A stretch of DNA of 64,000 nucleotides from Triticum aestivum. Its lineage: Eukaryota; Streptophyta; Magnoliopsida; Poales; Poaceae. This document shows positions 10,482 through 22,420 of this stretch, piece after piece; position 1 is the stretch's first letter, and each line of letters starts with the position of its first letter. The notes under the pieces are model-generated. The model had not been told where the DNA came from, did not search any database, and saw only the letters and a program-made list of their open reading frames with translations. The stretch spans positions 194,169,201-194,233,200 of the forward strand of contig NC_057794.1 of the NCBI RefSeq assembly GCF_018294505.1. Direction: 5' to 3'. Position numbers and translations under genes: made by a program.

Positions 10482-13303
10482 ATGGCCGGCCATCGCAGCT
10501 CCTCCTCTCGCTCCCGTAGCACTAAGCCAGGCAATTGGGAGAAGTGTTTCGTCCCCCACAGCCAATTAGTAGAGTTACAAATCCAGGGGTTTCTCCCTCC
10601 TGCGTACATGGTCCCCGTGTGAGTCGGACTAGCCACTTACAATGGTGGGGAGCAAGCGGAGAGCTTTCCCAACCCATCCATGGGGGAGAGGGTATGCCTT
10701 GTCCCTTACTTATTAAGGGGACTCAGATTTCCAATCCATCCATTCCTCCGCGGGCTCCTGGAGTTCTACGGCCTCTAGCTACATAACTTTACTCCCGACT
10801 CCATATTACACATCGCTGGCTATGTCGCCTTTTGCGAGCTATTTCTGGGCTGCGAAGCTCATTTCGAGCAATGGAAGAGGCTATTCTACCTCGTACCCCG
10901 TACACATGAGGGGCCAATATATCAAGTGGGCGGAGCTGAAATATGGCGCATCGCCGGGACCGGATACCTGTCTGGTACTCCGAAGAAGACATCCAAAGAC
11001 TGGCCTTCAGAGTGGTTTTATATAGAGGACATCCCCTTCCGGACCCTATTCGGATGGGCCTTCCCGAGTTTAATAACGCCCCTTTTATGAAACGCCGCTG
11101 CTGGCGCCCTTGGAGCCCCCAGGAGGAAGATAACAGAGAGGTCCTTTTCCTAATGGGCAGGATAAAAATGCTGGCCAAAGCAAGACTGACAATAATCGAG
11201 GTTATGTCAATATGTATAATGTGGGGGGTGCAGCCACTTCAGTATCAGGGGAAACCCATGTGGCACTTCAATGGAGAAGACGATGCCACCCGCTGCGGCC
11301 GTAATGGTCCGGACTCCGCCGCTGCTCTAGCGAAAATACTATCCGATTTGTACAAAGGAGAGAAAGAGGAGTTCATCCGCATTAAGCCACGGGATGGATT
11401 CTCCATGCACAACCCCCCAAACTGGGTGAGCTATTACTTTTTACTCTAGACCTTCCCACATTCTTCGTCATAAATATTTACCTTGCTATTTCATAGCAGG
11501 AACTGCGAAAAGCTGTGAGGGAGGTCCACAGCCCGTCTCCACAACCAGAGGACCCTGGCCGGGGCCTCGACCCCGGACTCGAAGAAGATCCGGACATATT
11601 TGTGGAGCTTACCGAGAGGACGTTCTATCAGTTAAGCTACGACGGTGCCTTGGTGGCCATCATAGCAGATTATCTTGGCATGCTCCCCGCATCGCATGTA
11701 AGTAAAACCGGAGTCCCAACTTCCGAGAAGGATCCCCTTTTTTGCACTTCACCCACCGCACACATATGGTGTCTTACAGGGAAAGCCCTTGGGACGCCAT
11801 GCCGAACCCGCGGTGAGTCACCAACGAGGGGCACCAAAGCCGGGTAGGCTTAAAAGGAAGGCGGTCAGGACTGAGACGCCGTCACAGAGGTATGAAAAAG
11901 AACCCTGCTCCGTGGTTATCGTCTTTAAAATATCATAACGTCCACGGTTCCTGGCAGAAAAAGCGCTCGCCGGACTATGTCGAGAGAGCCTGCCGGCGAC
12001 GCCTCCACCAGCCGGACTCCAGAGCCGGTCTTAGGGGCAGATGCTAACATGGGGACAACACCGGATGTTCCTCCTACAGAGGATATGGATAGGTTGTCCG
12101 CTACGAATTCCGAAGTGGAGAGTGCCATGAATCACAGGCGTTGCCGGGCTGTACTCCACGACCCTGGTTTCTCCGAAGAGGCGTTCGATGCCTTCAACTC
12201 GGGTGACGCATACATCCGAGCCGCTCAAAATGGTCTTACCAGAGCCACCGACTAGTATGTAAAGGATATAAGGGTAAGAAAATCTGATAATTATGTATAT
12301 CAGTAGCCCCTGAGACTTGAAACAGTTGGCACAACTGATTTAAGGATCATTATATCCGTAGGTTCTTACAGAGAAGAATACCCAGTTATATCAAGAGCTG
12401 GAGGAGTGCAAAGCCCAGCTACGGGCCACAGTGGCCGAAATGAAGGAGTCCAAGAAGGCCCCATCTGGTAATACTTGTTCTGATCGAAAAGAATGAAATT
12501 TCATGTACCAGTTAGTATTTGGCATGCATGCAATTCTAACAATAGATTCTGCAGATGACCCCGGAGTGAATTCAAAGGTTGTGCAAGGGGATGAGTAACA
12601 TGCTCAACGACAGCTAGAGGCTGGCGAGCACGTGCTTACATGGGTTAGGCAGGAGAAAAATGATCTCCAAGATGCCAATACCCAGCTGGGTGTTGAACTG
12701 AAAGATGTTCGGGCCCAGCTAGCGGAATCCGTAAAGGAGAATAAGGATCTTCGACGCGGCATTTTTAGTAAGTGCTTGAACGAACTTTTATAGAGTTCGG
12801 CGAAGAAACCGGCTAACAGAGTTATATCTGTAGGTATGCTGATGGGTCGTCCCGGAGAGGAGATGCCCGGGTCTGCGGGTGATCTTCTGCCAGAGCTCTC
12901 ACAACTGCACGAACAAGTTTGGTAGGTGATGCAGGGCATTGCCCATGCCTTGTGGCCATTCGCCTCCCTGCCAGGAGGCATGGTGGAGCTCGTAGAGATG
13001 CTCAAGGGAGCACGGTGGCACTTCCAATTATGGAAGATATCTGCCTGCCGACAAGGTGCAAGGGAAGCCTGGGCCATGGTGAAGACTCGATATACCAAGG
13101 CTGACCTGAACCACATGGCCGAGGTCGGACCTGTGGGGTCTGATGGGAAAGAGATCCCCGTTAGTCTGGTGTATGACCAGGTAAAGTTAGCCACAAAGTA
13201 TTCCCAGCAGGATTGTAGGCTAGATAGCCTGTTGGATGGTATAGAAGAAGAAATTGGCCAGTCTCAGAGACTGTGTACTTCAAGTGACATATATTGTCCC
13301 TAG
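10482..13303 (+). pseudogene. Antisense gene of the outer Tat element: seven-exon protein with Transposase_28-like region and coiled coil
   Basis: Exons read 10482-11425, 11497-11697, 11780-11889, 11958-12273, 12362-12467, 12555-12767 and 12834-13303; all six introns (66-88 bp) are GT-AG and the phases join correctly, giving about 786 codons. The N-terminal part (FLRGLLEFYGL, then ILHIAGYVAFCELFLGC) fits the family called putative gypsy-type transposon (Transposase_28, PF04195). The middle is charged and low in complexity; the end (LEECKAQL, then VELKDVRAQLAESVKEN) is predicted coiled coil. Disabling changes: TGA 10620, TAG 10776, a frameshift near 11030, TAG 12253, TAA 12596, TAG 12923. It lies opposite to gag-pol, as known for antisense ORFs of Tat elements. 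Function unknown. Confidence 0.75.
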
Positions 13304-14084
13304 CCGAATTGTAAATCATTTGTCATGGCAGACCTTTTCGCTTCGACCTCTGGACTCGACAGTCCGGAGTGTATCCGAATACCCGCTCAGTTATGTAAAA
13401 ACCAGGGTACGCGTGGAAACCAGGCGTAGGGGTCATAAGTGCTTGAACAGAAAAGTACCCAACTAGCTATGTTATATTACAATGATATTAAGAAACATCT
13501 TCCAGGGAGAATAGTTCCGTTAAGGGTTCCTTTCCCTGGGTACGCATGCATTAATGTGCATTTCTGAACTGCGAAAAGAGATACAGGATATAAACATCTG
13601 GGGGCATGTATTGCAATAAGTAAAAGTCATCTTTTGTTCATAGACCGAATATTCCCTTAAGAACGCTAGCTTTCGGCTTCACCCAGTCCGAGGTACACAT
13701 CCGGCTGACCCGGCACTAACAATCGCAGAGGTGCTCCCCTTATGCCCTAGCCGAATTAATGGGAACATAGGGAATAAACACACGAGCCAGGCAACCCAGC
13801 TTGGCCAAAACTAAGTCATATCGATGCATATAATGGCGAAGAAAAGGTACATGTAGAAAAGTAACACATGTGCAGGGGGCATATAGCCCGGAACATAATT
13901 ATATTAAGCTTCTGTATAAGAAGCCCCCAGGTATAATGATCACGCAAGGGGCGTCAAGATTGTGTAGTCAAGACACATTTTAACCTTTTAAGGCCGTGAA
14001 GAAAAAGAGAAGAAAGAAAGAAAGATAGATAATGGATATATATATAAAAAGGCGGAGCTAAGGAGACGAACACAGAGTCCAGCA
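13304..14084. other. Convergent spacer between antisense gene and pol of the outer element
   Basis: No supported gene. The plus-strand antisense gene ends at 13303 and minus-strand pol ends at 14085, so the two transcripts would converge here. A purine-rich stretch (gaagaaagaaag) and short AT repeats (tatatata) lie near 14000-14050. Confidence 0.6.
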
Positions 14085-15139
14085 CTAGGCGTAGAACCTT
14101 CGGAGTCTGGCCGCGTTCCATGGGTTTGGCTCGAGTCGATTGTCCGATGCATCTCGCAGACGGTACGCTACACCGGTTGGAACTTTGTCAATGACGAAGG
14201 GACCTTCCCATTTGGGCTTGAGCTTGTCCTTTTTCTTCTCTGGTAGGCATAGAACGAGTTCACCAACATTATAAGTTTTGGCCAATACTTCTCTGCTTTG
14301 ATACCGTCGAGCCTGTTCCTGATAGAATGCGGAGCGGGCTTTTGCAACGTCACGCTCCTCCTCCAGGGCATCTAAACTGTCCTGCCGATCAAGCTCGGCT
14401 TCTTTCTCTTCGTACATGCGCACTCGAAGTGAGTCATGAATGATGTTGCAGGGCAGTACTGCCTCTGCGCCGTACACCATAAAGACGGTATGTATCCGGT
14501 AGTGCGATTCGGCGTGGTCCGCAGCCCCCATAGTACGGAGTCGAGCTCCTCAACCCAGTGCGTATCTAATTACTTCAAGGATCGCACTAATCTGGGTTTA
14601 ATGCCGCTCATAATAAGACCATTTGCTCATCTGACTTGACCGTTTGTTTGGGTGTGATAGACGGAGGCACAATCGAGCTTAATGCCCATGTTGTCGCACT
14701 AAGTTTTTACCTCGCCAGCTATGAAGTTCGAGCCGTTATTGATGATGATGCTGTGGGGGATGCCATAATGGTGTACAACCCCGGATATGAAGTCTACCAC
14801 CGGTCCGGACTAGGCCGTTTTAACTGCTTTGGCTTCTATCCATTTGGTGAATTTATCTACCATGACCAATAGGTACCTTTTCTTATGGCTTCCTCCTTTA
14901 AGGGGTCCGACCATATCAAGCCCCCAGACCGCAAAGGGCCAAGTAATGGGGATTGTTTGGAGAGCGGTAGGTGGCATATGGCTTTGGTTTGCAAAAGGCT
15001 GGCAACCGACGCAATGTTGGACGAGGTCATGTGCGTCTGCTCGGGCTGTCGGCCAGTAGAAACATGTATGGAAGGCCTTGCTTACAAGGGCCCGAGCTAC
15101 GGCGTGATGGCCGCCAAGTCCAGCATGAATTTCTGCCAA
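14085..15139 (-). pseudogene. Integrase of the outer Tat element (decayed catalytic core)
   Basis: The minus-strand frame from 15139 holds the zinc-binding start (HAGLGGHHAV then CVGC) and the first catalytic block (WGLDMVGP). The central core between 14532 and 14809 is worn: the second catalytic aspartate region reads NNGSNF instead of DNGSNF, and the glutamate block after TNGQV reads R followed by TGA. The C-terminal part (14085-14531) has the conserved VYGAEAVLP and the KPKWEGPF end. At least two frame changes are present. It cannot give an active integrase. Confidence 0.85.
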
Positions 15140-15336
15140 AAGTTGATGTCCTTCCTCTTCAGAGATACACCTTTGAAGTACTCATGTAGAGCTTTTCTTA
15201 TAAAGCTCTCCCTCGTGGACCTCTTAGGATTTACACCGACGCACAATGCAACGTGCCTCGTTTGGGTCCTCAGGAAGTTCTTGCCTATTTAGGTAAGCCA
15301 AGAAGGGTTCTGTCCACGGGACGATGATTGCCATAA

Positions 15337-16080
15337 TCATGTGGCCGAAGGTATTATTTCGGTGGCGGAGCCTCCGATTACGTCAGAGTGCTCGGGATCT
15401 GGTGTTGTGGCCAGATCTGGACTGTTGTTGCTGGTCTCCCCTTCCCACACCACAGATAGCTTAAACAGCCTTTCCAAGAAGATATTAGGTGGAACAGGGT
15501 CGTGGTTAGCACCGATGCGGGCGAGGATATCTGCCGCTTGATTGTTTTCTCGGACCACATGGTGGAATTCGAGCCCCTGGAACAGAGCTGGCATTTTCAG
15601 GACGACATTGCGGTAGGCCGCGATTTTTGGGTCCTTAGCATCAAAGTCTCCATTTATTTGAGATATTGCAAGGTTCGAATCGCCACGCACCTCTAAGCGT
15701 TGAATGCCCATGGAGACTGCCATCTGGAGACCATGCAACAGGGCCACATATTCTGCTGAATTGTTGGAGTCTGTGTATAATATTTGGAGTACGTATTGTA
15801 CTGTATCTCTAGTGGGGGATGTCAGGACGACGCCTGCCACCAAACCAACCAGCATCTTAGAGCCGTCGAAGTGCATGATCCAATTGGAGTACGCGCCGTA
15901 CTCTTTAGGGAGTTCGGCTTCTGTCCATTCGGCGACGAAATCAGCCAGTACTTGCGACTTAATGGCTCGCCGGGGTTTGTATGTTATGTCGAATGGCAGG
16001 AGCTCAATAGCCCACTTGGCAATCCGGCCCGTGGCATCGCAGTTATTTATTATGTCGTTGAGTGGTACTTCAGAGGCCAC
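15337..16080 (-). pseudogene. Archaeal-type RNase H of the outer Tat element
   Basis: A 247-residue open frame shows the RNase H motifs in order: HFDGSK, NNSAEY, RGDSNL and NNQAADILA, carrying the D-E-D-D metal ligands. A second RNase H of this kind between the usual Gypsy RNase H and integrase is a known mark of the Tat lineage. The frame is open but is separated from the RT frame by stops and shifts around 16080-16200. Confidence 0.82.
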
Positions 16081-16200
16081 CGTAATTGAACACTCTTGAA
16101 AGTAGTGTCATAGTTTTCGGGTCACCATGAAGACCGCATATGCTTTCTTTTGATAATGTGGTTACCGTGATTTGCATGGAGTGAGGACAGTGGATACGTA

Positions 16201-17944
16201 TTATACCAGCTTTTGAAGCGAGAACTTATGTCCGTCCGTATCTCCTTCGACGACGAGCACTACGCTTACATCCTGGTGTGTTGCCGCTATATATAATAGC
16301 ATTGGTTCGCCGATATTTGGCGCGACCAAGATTGGGTTGCTGGGCAAGAGGGCTTTTATTACTTCCAATCTGGCCGTGGCCGCATCCATCCACTCGAAGT
16401 GTTCGGTGCACCGAAGAAGGCTATAAAGAGGTAATGCCTTTTCTCCTAGTCGGGATATAAAGCAGCTTAAGGCAGCCACAAATCCGGTTAATTTATGGAT
16501 TTGCTTGAGGTCTGTTTGGGGTAGCCAACTGTGACAGAGCTCGGATTTTAGCCGGATTTGCTTCAATTCCTCTATTGGAAACGATGAAGCCTAAGAGCTT
16601 TCCGGCGGGCACACCGAAAACGCATTTTTCCGGATTGAGCTTGATGTCATATGTTCGGAGATTTACGAACGTATGCCTCAAGTCGTCTATTAAGGATTCG
16701 ACGTGTCTGGTTTTAATGACCACGTCGTCTACGTATGCCTCCACTGTTTTGCCGATTTGTGCTTCCAGGCATGTCTGAATCATGCGTTGATAGGTTGCAC
16801 CGGCGTTTTTGAGCCCGAAAGGCATGGTGTTAAAACAGAAGGGGCCATATGGAGTGATGAATGTTGTTGCGGCTTGATGGGAGTCCGCCATCTTGATTTG
16901 ATGGTATCCGGAGTATGCATCAAGGAAACACAATGTGTCGTGTCCTGCGGTAGCATCGATAATTTGATCGATGTGGGGGAGGGTGAAGGGATCCTTGGGG
17001 CAAACCTTGTTAAGGTCCTTGAAATCGACACGTAGGCGCCATGATTTTTCCTTCTTTGGTACCATCACCAGGTTTGCTAGCCAGTCCGGGTGTTTCATTT
17101 CTCTAATGAATCTGGCCTCGAGTAACTTGGCTAGCTCCTCTCCCATGGCTTGTCGCTTAGGCTCTGAGAAACGCCGAAGAGTCTGTTTGACTGACTTGAA
17201 TCCCTTTAGAATGTTTAGGCTATGCTCGGCCAGCCTGCGTGGGATTTCTGGCATGTCTGAAGGATGCCAGGCGAAGATGTCCAAATTCTCGTGCAAGAAC
17301 TCTCGTAGTGCGGCGTCTGTTGTGGGGTTCAGCTGTGCCCTGATGGATGCTGTTTTTGTAGGGTCCGTTGGGTGGACCTGGAATTTGACTGTTTCGTCCG
17401 CTGGTTTAAAAGAGGTGGATTTGGGTCTTTTGTTGAGTATCACATCGTCCCTGTACACTGTGGAGCGCTGCGCAGTTAATTCTTCGGCCGCGAGGACTTC
17501 GGATAACGCGTCGAGGGCCAGTGTGGCGGTTTTATTTTCGGCGCGGAGTGCTATGTCCGGATCACTAGCTAGAGTGATTATTCCATTTGGCCCGGGCATC
17601 TTGAGCTTCATGTACCCGTAATGGGGTATAGCTTGGAAGATCGTGAATGCATCCCGCCCTAAAAGGGCGTGGTATCCGCTACTAAACAGGGCCACTTGGA
17701 ATGTAATTTCTTCAGACCTGTAATTCTCCGGCGTGTCGAATACCACATGTAGTGTGATTTTTCCCGCACATCGTGCCTCCTGACTATGGATTATTCCTCT
17801 GAAGGTTGTGTTGCTTTGCTTAATGCGGCTCTTGTCTATTTCCATTTTGCTAAGAGTCTCCTCATAGATGAGGTTTAATCCGCTGCCACCGTCTATGAGC
17901 ACTTTAGTAAGCCGGAAGCCGTCCACAATTGGACTAAGGACCAA
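16201..17944 (-). pseudogene. Protease, reverse transcriptase and first RNase H of the outer Tat element
   Basis: The main open frame (16493-17944, 483 residues) begins in the protease, with LIDGGSGLNLI at the active site (DGG in place of DTG/DSG, as common in Tat elements). Reverse transcriptase follows: RLRVDFKDLN, CFLDAYSGYHQI, MPFGLKNAGATYQ and the catalytic YVDD. The frame shifts near 16500 and continues at 16201-16566 with the RT thumb and the Gypsy RNase H start (LLYIAATHQDVSV). RT motifs are intact; the polyprotein is not. Confidence 0.88.
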
Positions 17945-17997
17945 AGCGGCTGGTGCTCGGGCTGTTCGGAATTGAGGTTCGTCACTGGCATTGAAGG

Positions 17998-19152
17998 TTA
18001 TAGCAGTGCTCGCTTGCGCCTATTATTTGAGGCAAAAGTCTTGAAGACTATCAGTACTATATTGTTACTTTCCATGGGATGGTACTCTATGGTATTGTTG
18101 ATGAGGAGGTCCTCGCCACTCTTGGCCACCTGCTGGAGTATCCAACATGCTCTAAGGCTATGTGTGGGCATGGTATCTGGTGTACTGTGAATTTTGCATG
18201 GTCCATTGAGCCATCCCTCCAATACGGTTCCTTGCCCTGTAGTGGGCTTTGGTTTCTTTGTAATTGGGCCGGGTGACTTATGAGAGTACACCCTTTTAGT
18301 TCGGAAGGAGGGTTTAGTGAGAGCTGGAGGATCCAAGAATTTGTTTGGGTTTTCCTGGTGCTTTCCATCGCACAGTACTTCTGTACTATGGCCGCCAAGT
18401 CAGCGAAGTGTGCTATGTCACGACGACTTATGGCGTTGATGATTCCCTTGTCCGTGCAATTTTTGCAAAAGAATGAAATGGCGTCTTCCTCGCGACATTC
18501 CTTGACATTGCTCATTACAAGGAGGAATCTGGCCCAAAAATGATGTACTGTCTCTTGGGGCTCTTGTCTAATGTGGGAAAGATCACTTATGTGAGGGTGG
18601 GTGGGTAGACTTAGGTCCAAACCCTGACCCGATCTGAGACCCAGGGGCAGAGGAGTTTCCGAGCTTGGCAGTTAGGGCTCTGGGACGTTGCCCCATAGTT
18701 CTGGCCTGCTGTCCGATTCTAGGTTCGAAGCTTGGGCCATGTCCTCCCGTAAGACGGGTATCCTGCTCGGAGAGCTCGGCAATCCGGACATAGTTTGTCC
18801 TTAAAATAGAGGAAGAATCGCCGCATCGCTCCTCCACCACCGCTATCTGATGGGTGACTGGTGGAGAGTTAATCTCCCTTTGGTCGGGTTTAAGCTCGAT
18901 CCGATCATAGTCCATAGCGACTCCCAAGGCGGCGATGCGATCCAAGAGCTTGTTCAAAGAAGAGAGCTCCATTGGATCCATCTGCTCGGTAAATCCTGAG
19001 TCAACGTGGAGGCTGTTTTTGATGACCCGAGAAGTCATCATCGGCGCGATGGCCGAACAGGCGGTCATGACGAAGCCGCCTAGTCGGAGAGTTTGGCCTA
19101 CAGCCAGGGCTCCCCCAGAGGTAATGTTGTCCTTGACAACCAGATGAGCCAT
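17998..19152 (-). pseudogene. Gag of the outer Tat element
   Basis: Two overlapping minus-strand frames share the gene. The N-terminal part (18583-19152) starts MAHLVVKDN. The capsid-like retrotransposon gag block (HHFWARFLLVMSNVKECREE then ISFFCKNC) lies in a different frame at 18087-18620. A zinc-binding block, CKIHSTPDTMPTHSLRAC, follows at about 18140-18230 in a third frame (17998-18336). So at least two frameshifts interrupt gag before the protease. Confidence 0.78.
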
Positions 19153-19170
19153 CAGGCCTTATCGTGACGG

Positions 19171-19199
19171 CACAGTGGAACTCTCAATGAAAGCACCAA
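19171..19199 (-). other. Primer-binding region of the outer element
   Basis: On the minus strand the base after the 5' LTR begins ttggtgctttcattgag. Its place next to the LTR edge marks it as the primer site; I could not assign the tRNA. Confidence 0.5.
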
Positions 19200-19470
19200 T
19201 GTCGGTGTCAAAACCGGCGGATCTCGGGTAGGGGGTCCCGAACTATGCGTCTAAAGCTGATGGTAACAGGAGGCGGGGGACACAATCTTTACCCAGGTTC
19301 GGGCCCTCTCGATGGAGGTAATACCCTACTTCCTGCTTGATTGATCTTGATGATATCAGTATTACATGAGCTAATCTACAACAAGATCGTAGGGGCTAAA
19401 CCCTAGAAGCTAACCTATGATTATGATTGTTGTTGTCCTATAGACTAAACCCTCCAATTTATATACACAC
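19200..19470 (-). repeat. Outer 5' LTR, first part (up to the nested insertion)
   Basis: The 271 bp match 9680-9950. The nested element enters at 19470/19471, five bases from the TATA box (19458-19465) on its upstream side, so the U3 part is now 13.2 kb away (32682-32881). Confidence 0.9.
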
Positions 19471-20449
19471 TGTCGGTGTACTAGAATAGGGGTACCCTAG
19501 TACCCCGAACTTGTGCACGGGCAGTTGCAGCACCCCGCGGCAAAGGCTTGACGGGCGAACGCCAAGATCCCCCAAGGTTCCCTTGGAGCCATCCAAGAAC
19601 AAAGTATTTAAGCTAAGGAGACAAGACCCCGGCAAGAGGAGCTTGCCGGGAAGGCCAACCAAGGCGCTCCAAGGAACTTGCCGCGACGCGCCACGCGCTC
19701 TAGCAAGGCAGCAAGGCCCCGGCAAGAGGAGCTTGCTGGGAAGACTAAACAAGGTACACCGAGGCCCGGTGAGCGACGAGCTTCTGGGCCCAGCGAAGAT
19801 AACGACAGCGGCAAGGTGCTTGCTGCGGCAGGCGGCCACTTTGCGACCATGCTCCAGCGCATCCACCAACGTGTCGCTCTGGGGGCCTCTCCAGGTGCGC
19901 GTGGCGGGAGGCTGTGCAGCCAGCAGTGCGCAGTGGCATGCGAAGCTGACAAGATCACCATCGTGGCGAACGGTGGCGCCCCTAACTATCCTTTTCTGCA
20001 CTGTTCGGGCGACTCAGACGGGCATTTAATGCCCTTGTCCCCTGCCGTCAGGGTTAGGTAGGGTGCACTGTACAAGCAACTGTATCAACTACCCCGCTTT
20101 TTACGTTTTTACCCTCCTCTGCGTTGCCACCTGTCGGTGACCCCTTTAGCGTATAAAAGGAGGCCCATGCGCAACGTAGGGGGGTTCGGTTCGGAGCCTC
20201 GGACAGACGGCTTCAATTCATTCGTAGCCCAGAAAACATCACACTCTCGCTTGGGAGAGCAAGAACACCAGATAATACAACCAGACAAGCAGCAGTAGGA
20301 GTGTTATCTCTCCGGAGAGCTCCGAAGCTGGGTAAACTGCTCGTGTGCCTCGCCTTGATCTGCTCTTCGTGCGACCTCCGCCCCCCGCCGAACCGAAAGG
20401 GGCCCGGTCCGCCGGCCCCATAGGTGTTCGTGGATCAGTTTCCCCGACA
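19471..20449 (+). repeat. 5' LTR of the inner Tat element
   Basis: It starts tgtcggtgtacta and ends ccccgaca. It contains two copies of a short hairpin, stem cccggcaag with loop aggag (19628-19650, and 19718-19740 with one mismatch), followed by a TATA box. Confidence 0.93.
20152..20159 (+). promoter_or_regulatory. TATA box of the inner 5' LTR
   Basis: TATAAAAG, about 300 bp before the LTR end. The same box is at 32378-32385 in the 3' LTR. It is the expected promoter of the gag-pol transcript. Confidence 0.7.
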
Positions 20450-20475
20450 TCTTTGGCACGCCAGGTAGGGGGTGT
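20450..20475 (+). other. Primer-binding region of the inner element
   Basis: The bases after the 5' LTR read tctttggcacgccaggta. Place and content fit a tRNA primer site; the tRNA was not assigned. Confidence 0.5.
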
Positions 20476-20536
20476 TGAGATTGTGTGAACCAGATCCGGC
20501 GTTCACACGAGCTAGATCTTTATTCCCTTCATCAAC

Positions 20537-22420
20537 ATGCCACCGAAGAAGAAGACTTCGGCAGCAGCCGCTCCATCCACGTCACTTCCGCCACCGTTGG
20601 AGCAAAGGAGTGGTGGGATGGACGCCGGCGGAAGAAAGGACGTCGACGAGGAAGCTCATGATGCCGCCAGGTCCAAGAACAAGGCTGCACATGTTCCATG
20701 CCACTCTCAGGAGGCGCAAGATCAACAGCGTCATGGCACTAGCAGTGCCGTATGCATGATAGCCCAAGACCAAGCTGGTGGATCTCGGGGCGCTCAAGAT
20801 CAGCATGCACGCCAGCGTGCTGACATGAGCGGGGCACGGTCGCCTGGACGGGATACTGCTCCTTCTAACATAGTTAGAAGTTCGAGCACGTCCCGTTCCT
20901 CGCGGCGTCCGCCACTGCCACCCACCACTCCAGCAGAAGCTTTGGCGCGAGCTCAACTTCTCCTAGATTACCCCCCGACGTCAGACAAGATCGACGAATG
21001 GAGAGCCACCATTCAGACTCTCATCGGCTACGCCAACGGTGACACTCCACGGCGGCAGAGCGCGTCGCCGCCGCGGCAGGACCGCCGGATGCGAGCCGGT
21101 GGCGACGAAATGGGCGGAGATGCAACTACCATGCAATCACCACCCCGAAGGCCAAGATCGCCGACTCGCCGGATCCACCTCGATAGCGACTCCACTGCAT
21201 CGTCGGATCCACGAGCTCGTCGCGATCAGCGCCAAGTTCTTCATGATCGACAACAAGAAGACGCTCGAACCCGCATCGAGCGCGGAAGAGAAGCGCAACG
21301 TCAATCCGACAAGCGCGCTGGGCCCTCTGTTGACATGCATGCGCCAGGGGAACCAGGCGATCTGCCGTACGCGGAAGGTTGTCCTGTGTTCACTCGTGAG
21401 CTGCGGCAAGTCCAGTGGCCCAGTACAAAGAACTTCAAGCCAGACGTACCGGAGAAGTATGACGGCAAGACGCATCCGTCAGAGTTCCTCAGCATCTACA
21501 CCATTGCAGTACAAGCTGCCGGGGGATGAGATGACAAGATCCTTGCCAACTACTTCCCGCTGGTGCTCAATCCCAACGTCAGATCCTGGCTCATGCACTT
21601 GCCGGACAACTGCATATCCTCTTGGGCTGATCTGTGCCATCAGTTTGTCGGCGCCTTTACCGGCGGACACAAGCCTCATGGCAAGGAGAGTGATCTTCAT
21701 CTGCTCGCCCAGAAGGAAGGAGAGCCCCTGCGCAAGTACATTCAGAGATTCAGTAGCGTGCAGCACAACATCCCAGACGTCCACCCTGCCGCGGTGATCA
21801 GCGCGTTCCATCAGAACGTGCGGAACCGCAGGATGTGGGAGGAAATGGTGATGTGCAAGATCAGGGACGTCAGTTAGTTATATGCACTGGCCGACAAGTG
21901 TGCGCGTGCTGAGGAAGGGAGGAGACTCCCCGGAGAAAATATAGGAGCGGGAGGATCTGACAGCGAAGATGCTGCCCCGACAAGGAAAAACCGGCGGCGG
22001 AACAACAAAAGGAGGAAAGGCAAAGAAGTGCTACTTGTTGAGCAGTCCGGCAACGGTGGCGGCGCCAAGGAAGCCAAAACTGGTGACTCCAGCAAGGAGG
22101 TTGCCGCGGAGGTGGCAGTTGCCGACAAGCAGGACGGCACCAATAAGCAGTATTGCAAGATTCACCGCACCAAGGGCCATGATCTTCAGAACTGTAAGAG
22201 AGTCGAGCAGCTTGTTGAGCAACAGAAAGCCGAATACGAGCGGCGCGACAAAGAGAAGGCCCAGGAAGGAGCTGGTGGATCCGGCAAGAAACGTCCCGAC
22301 CGAGGAGGACGCCGCAGCAAGGCCAAGCAGCGGCAAGGAGACAGACCTCCTCGCGGCCGCGACAAGGATGAAGATGACGGCGACGATGAAGATATGGATG
22401 ATGAGGAGACTCATGAGTAG
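20537..22420 (+). pseudogene. Gag of the inner Tat element
   Basis: The frame opens with MPPKKKTSAAAAPSTS and stays in one frame through three stops: TGA 21527, TAG 21875 and TAG 22418. The first 250 residues are low in complexity (Ser, Arg, Pro). The capsid-like gag block follows at about 21440-21870 (WLMHLPDNCISSWADL then QKEGEPLRKYIQRF). A zinc-binding block of the Tat type, CKIHRTKGHDLQNC, lies near 22155, then a very basic and an acidic tail. The stops are single-base changes in a frame that is otherwise well kept. Confidence 0.85.

Noticed and set aside
14000..14060. Purine-rich and AT repeats as a possible origin or terminator
   Set aside because: Low-complexity DNA only; nothing specific supports either function.
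19511..20061. Overlapping long frames on both strands of the inner LTR, repeated at 31559-32301
   Set aside because: LTR sequence of high GC content; frames on both strands and no conserved protein signal.
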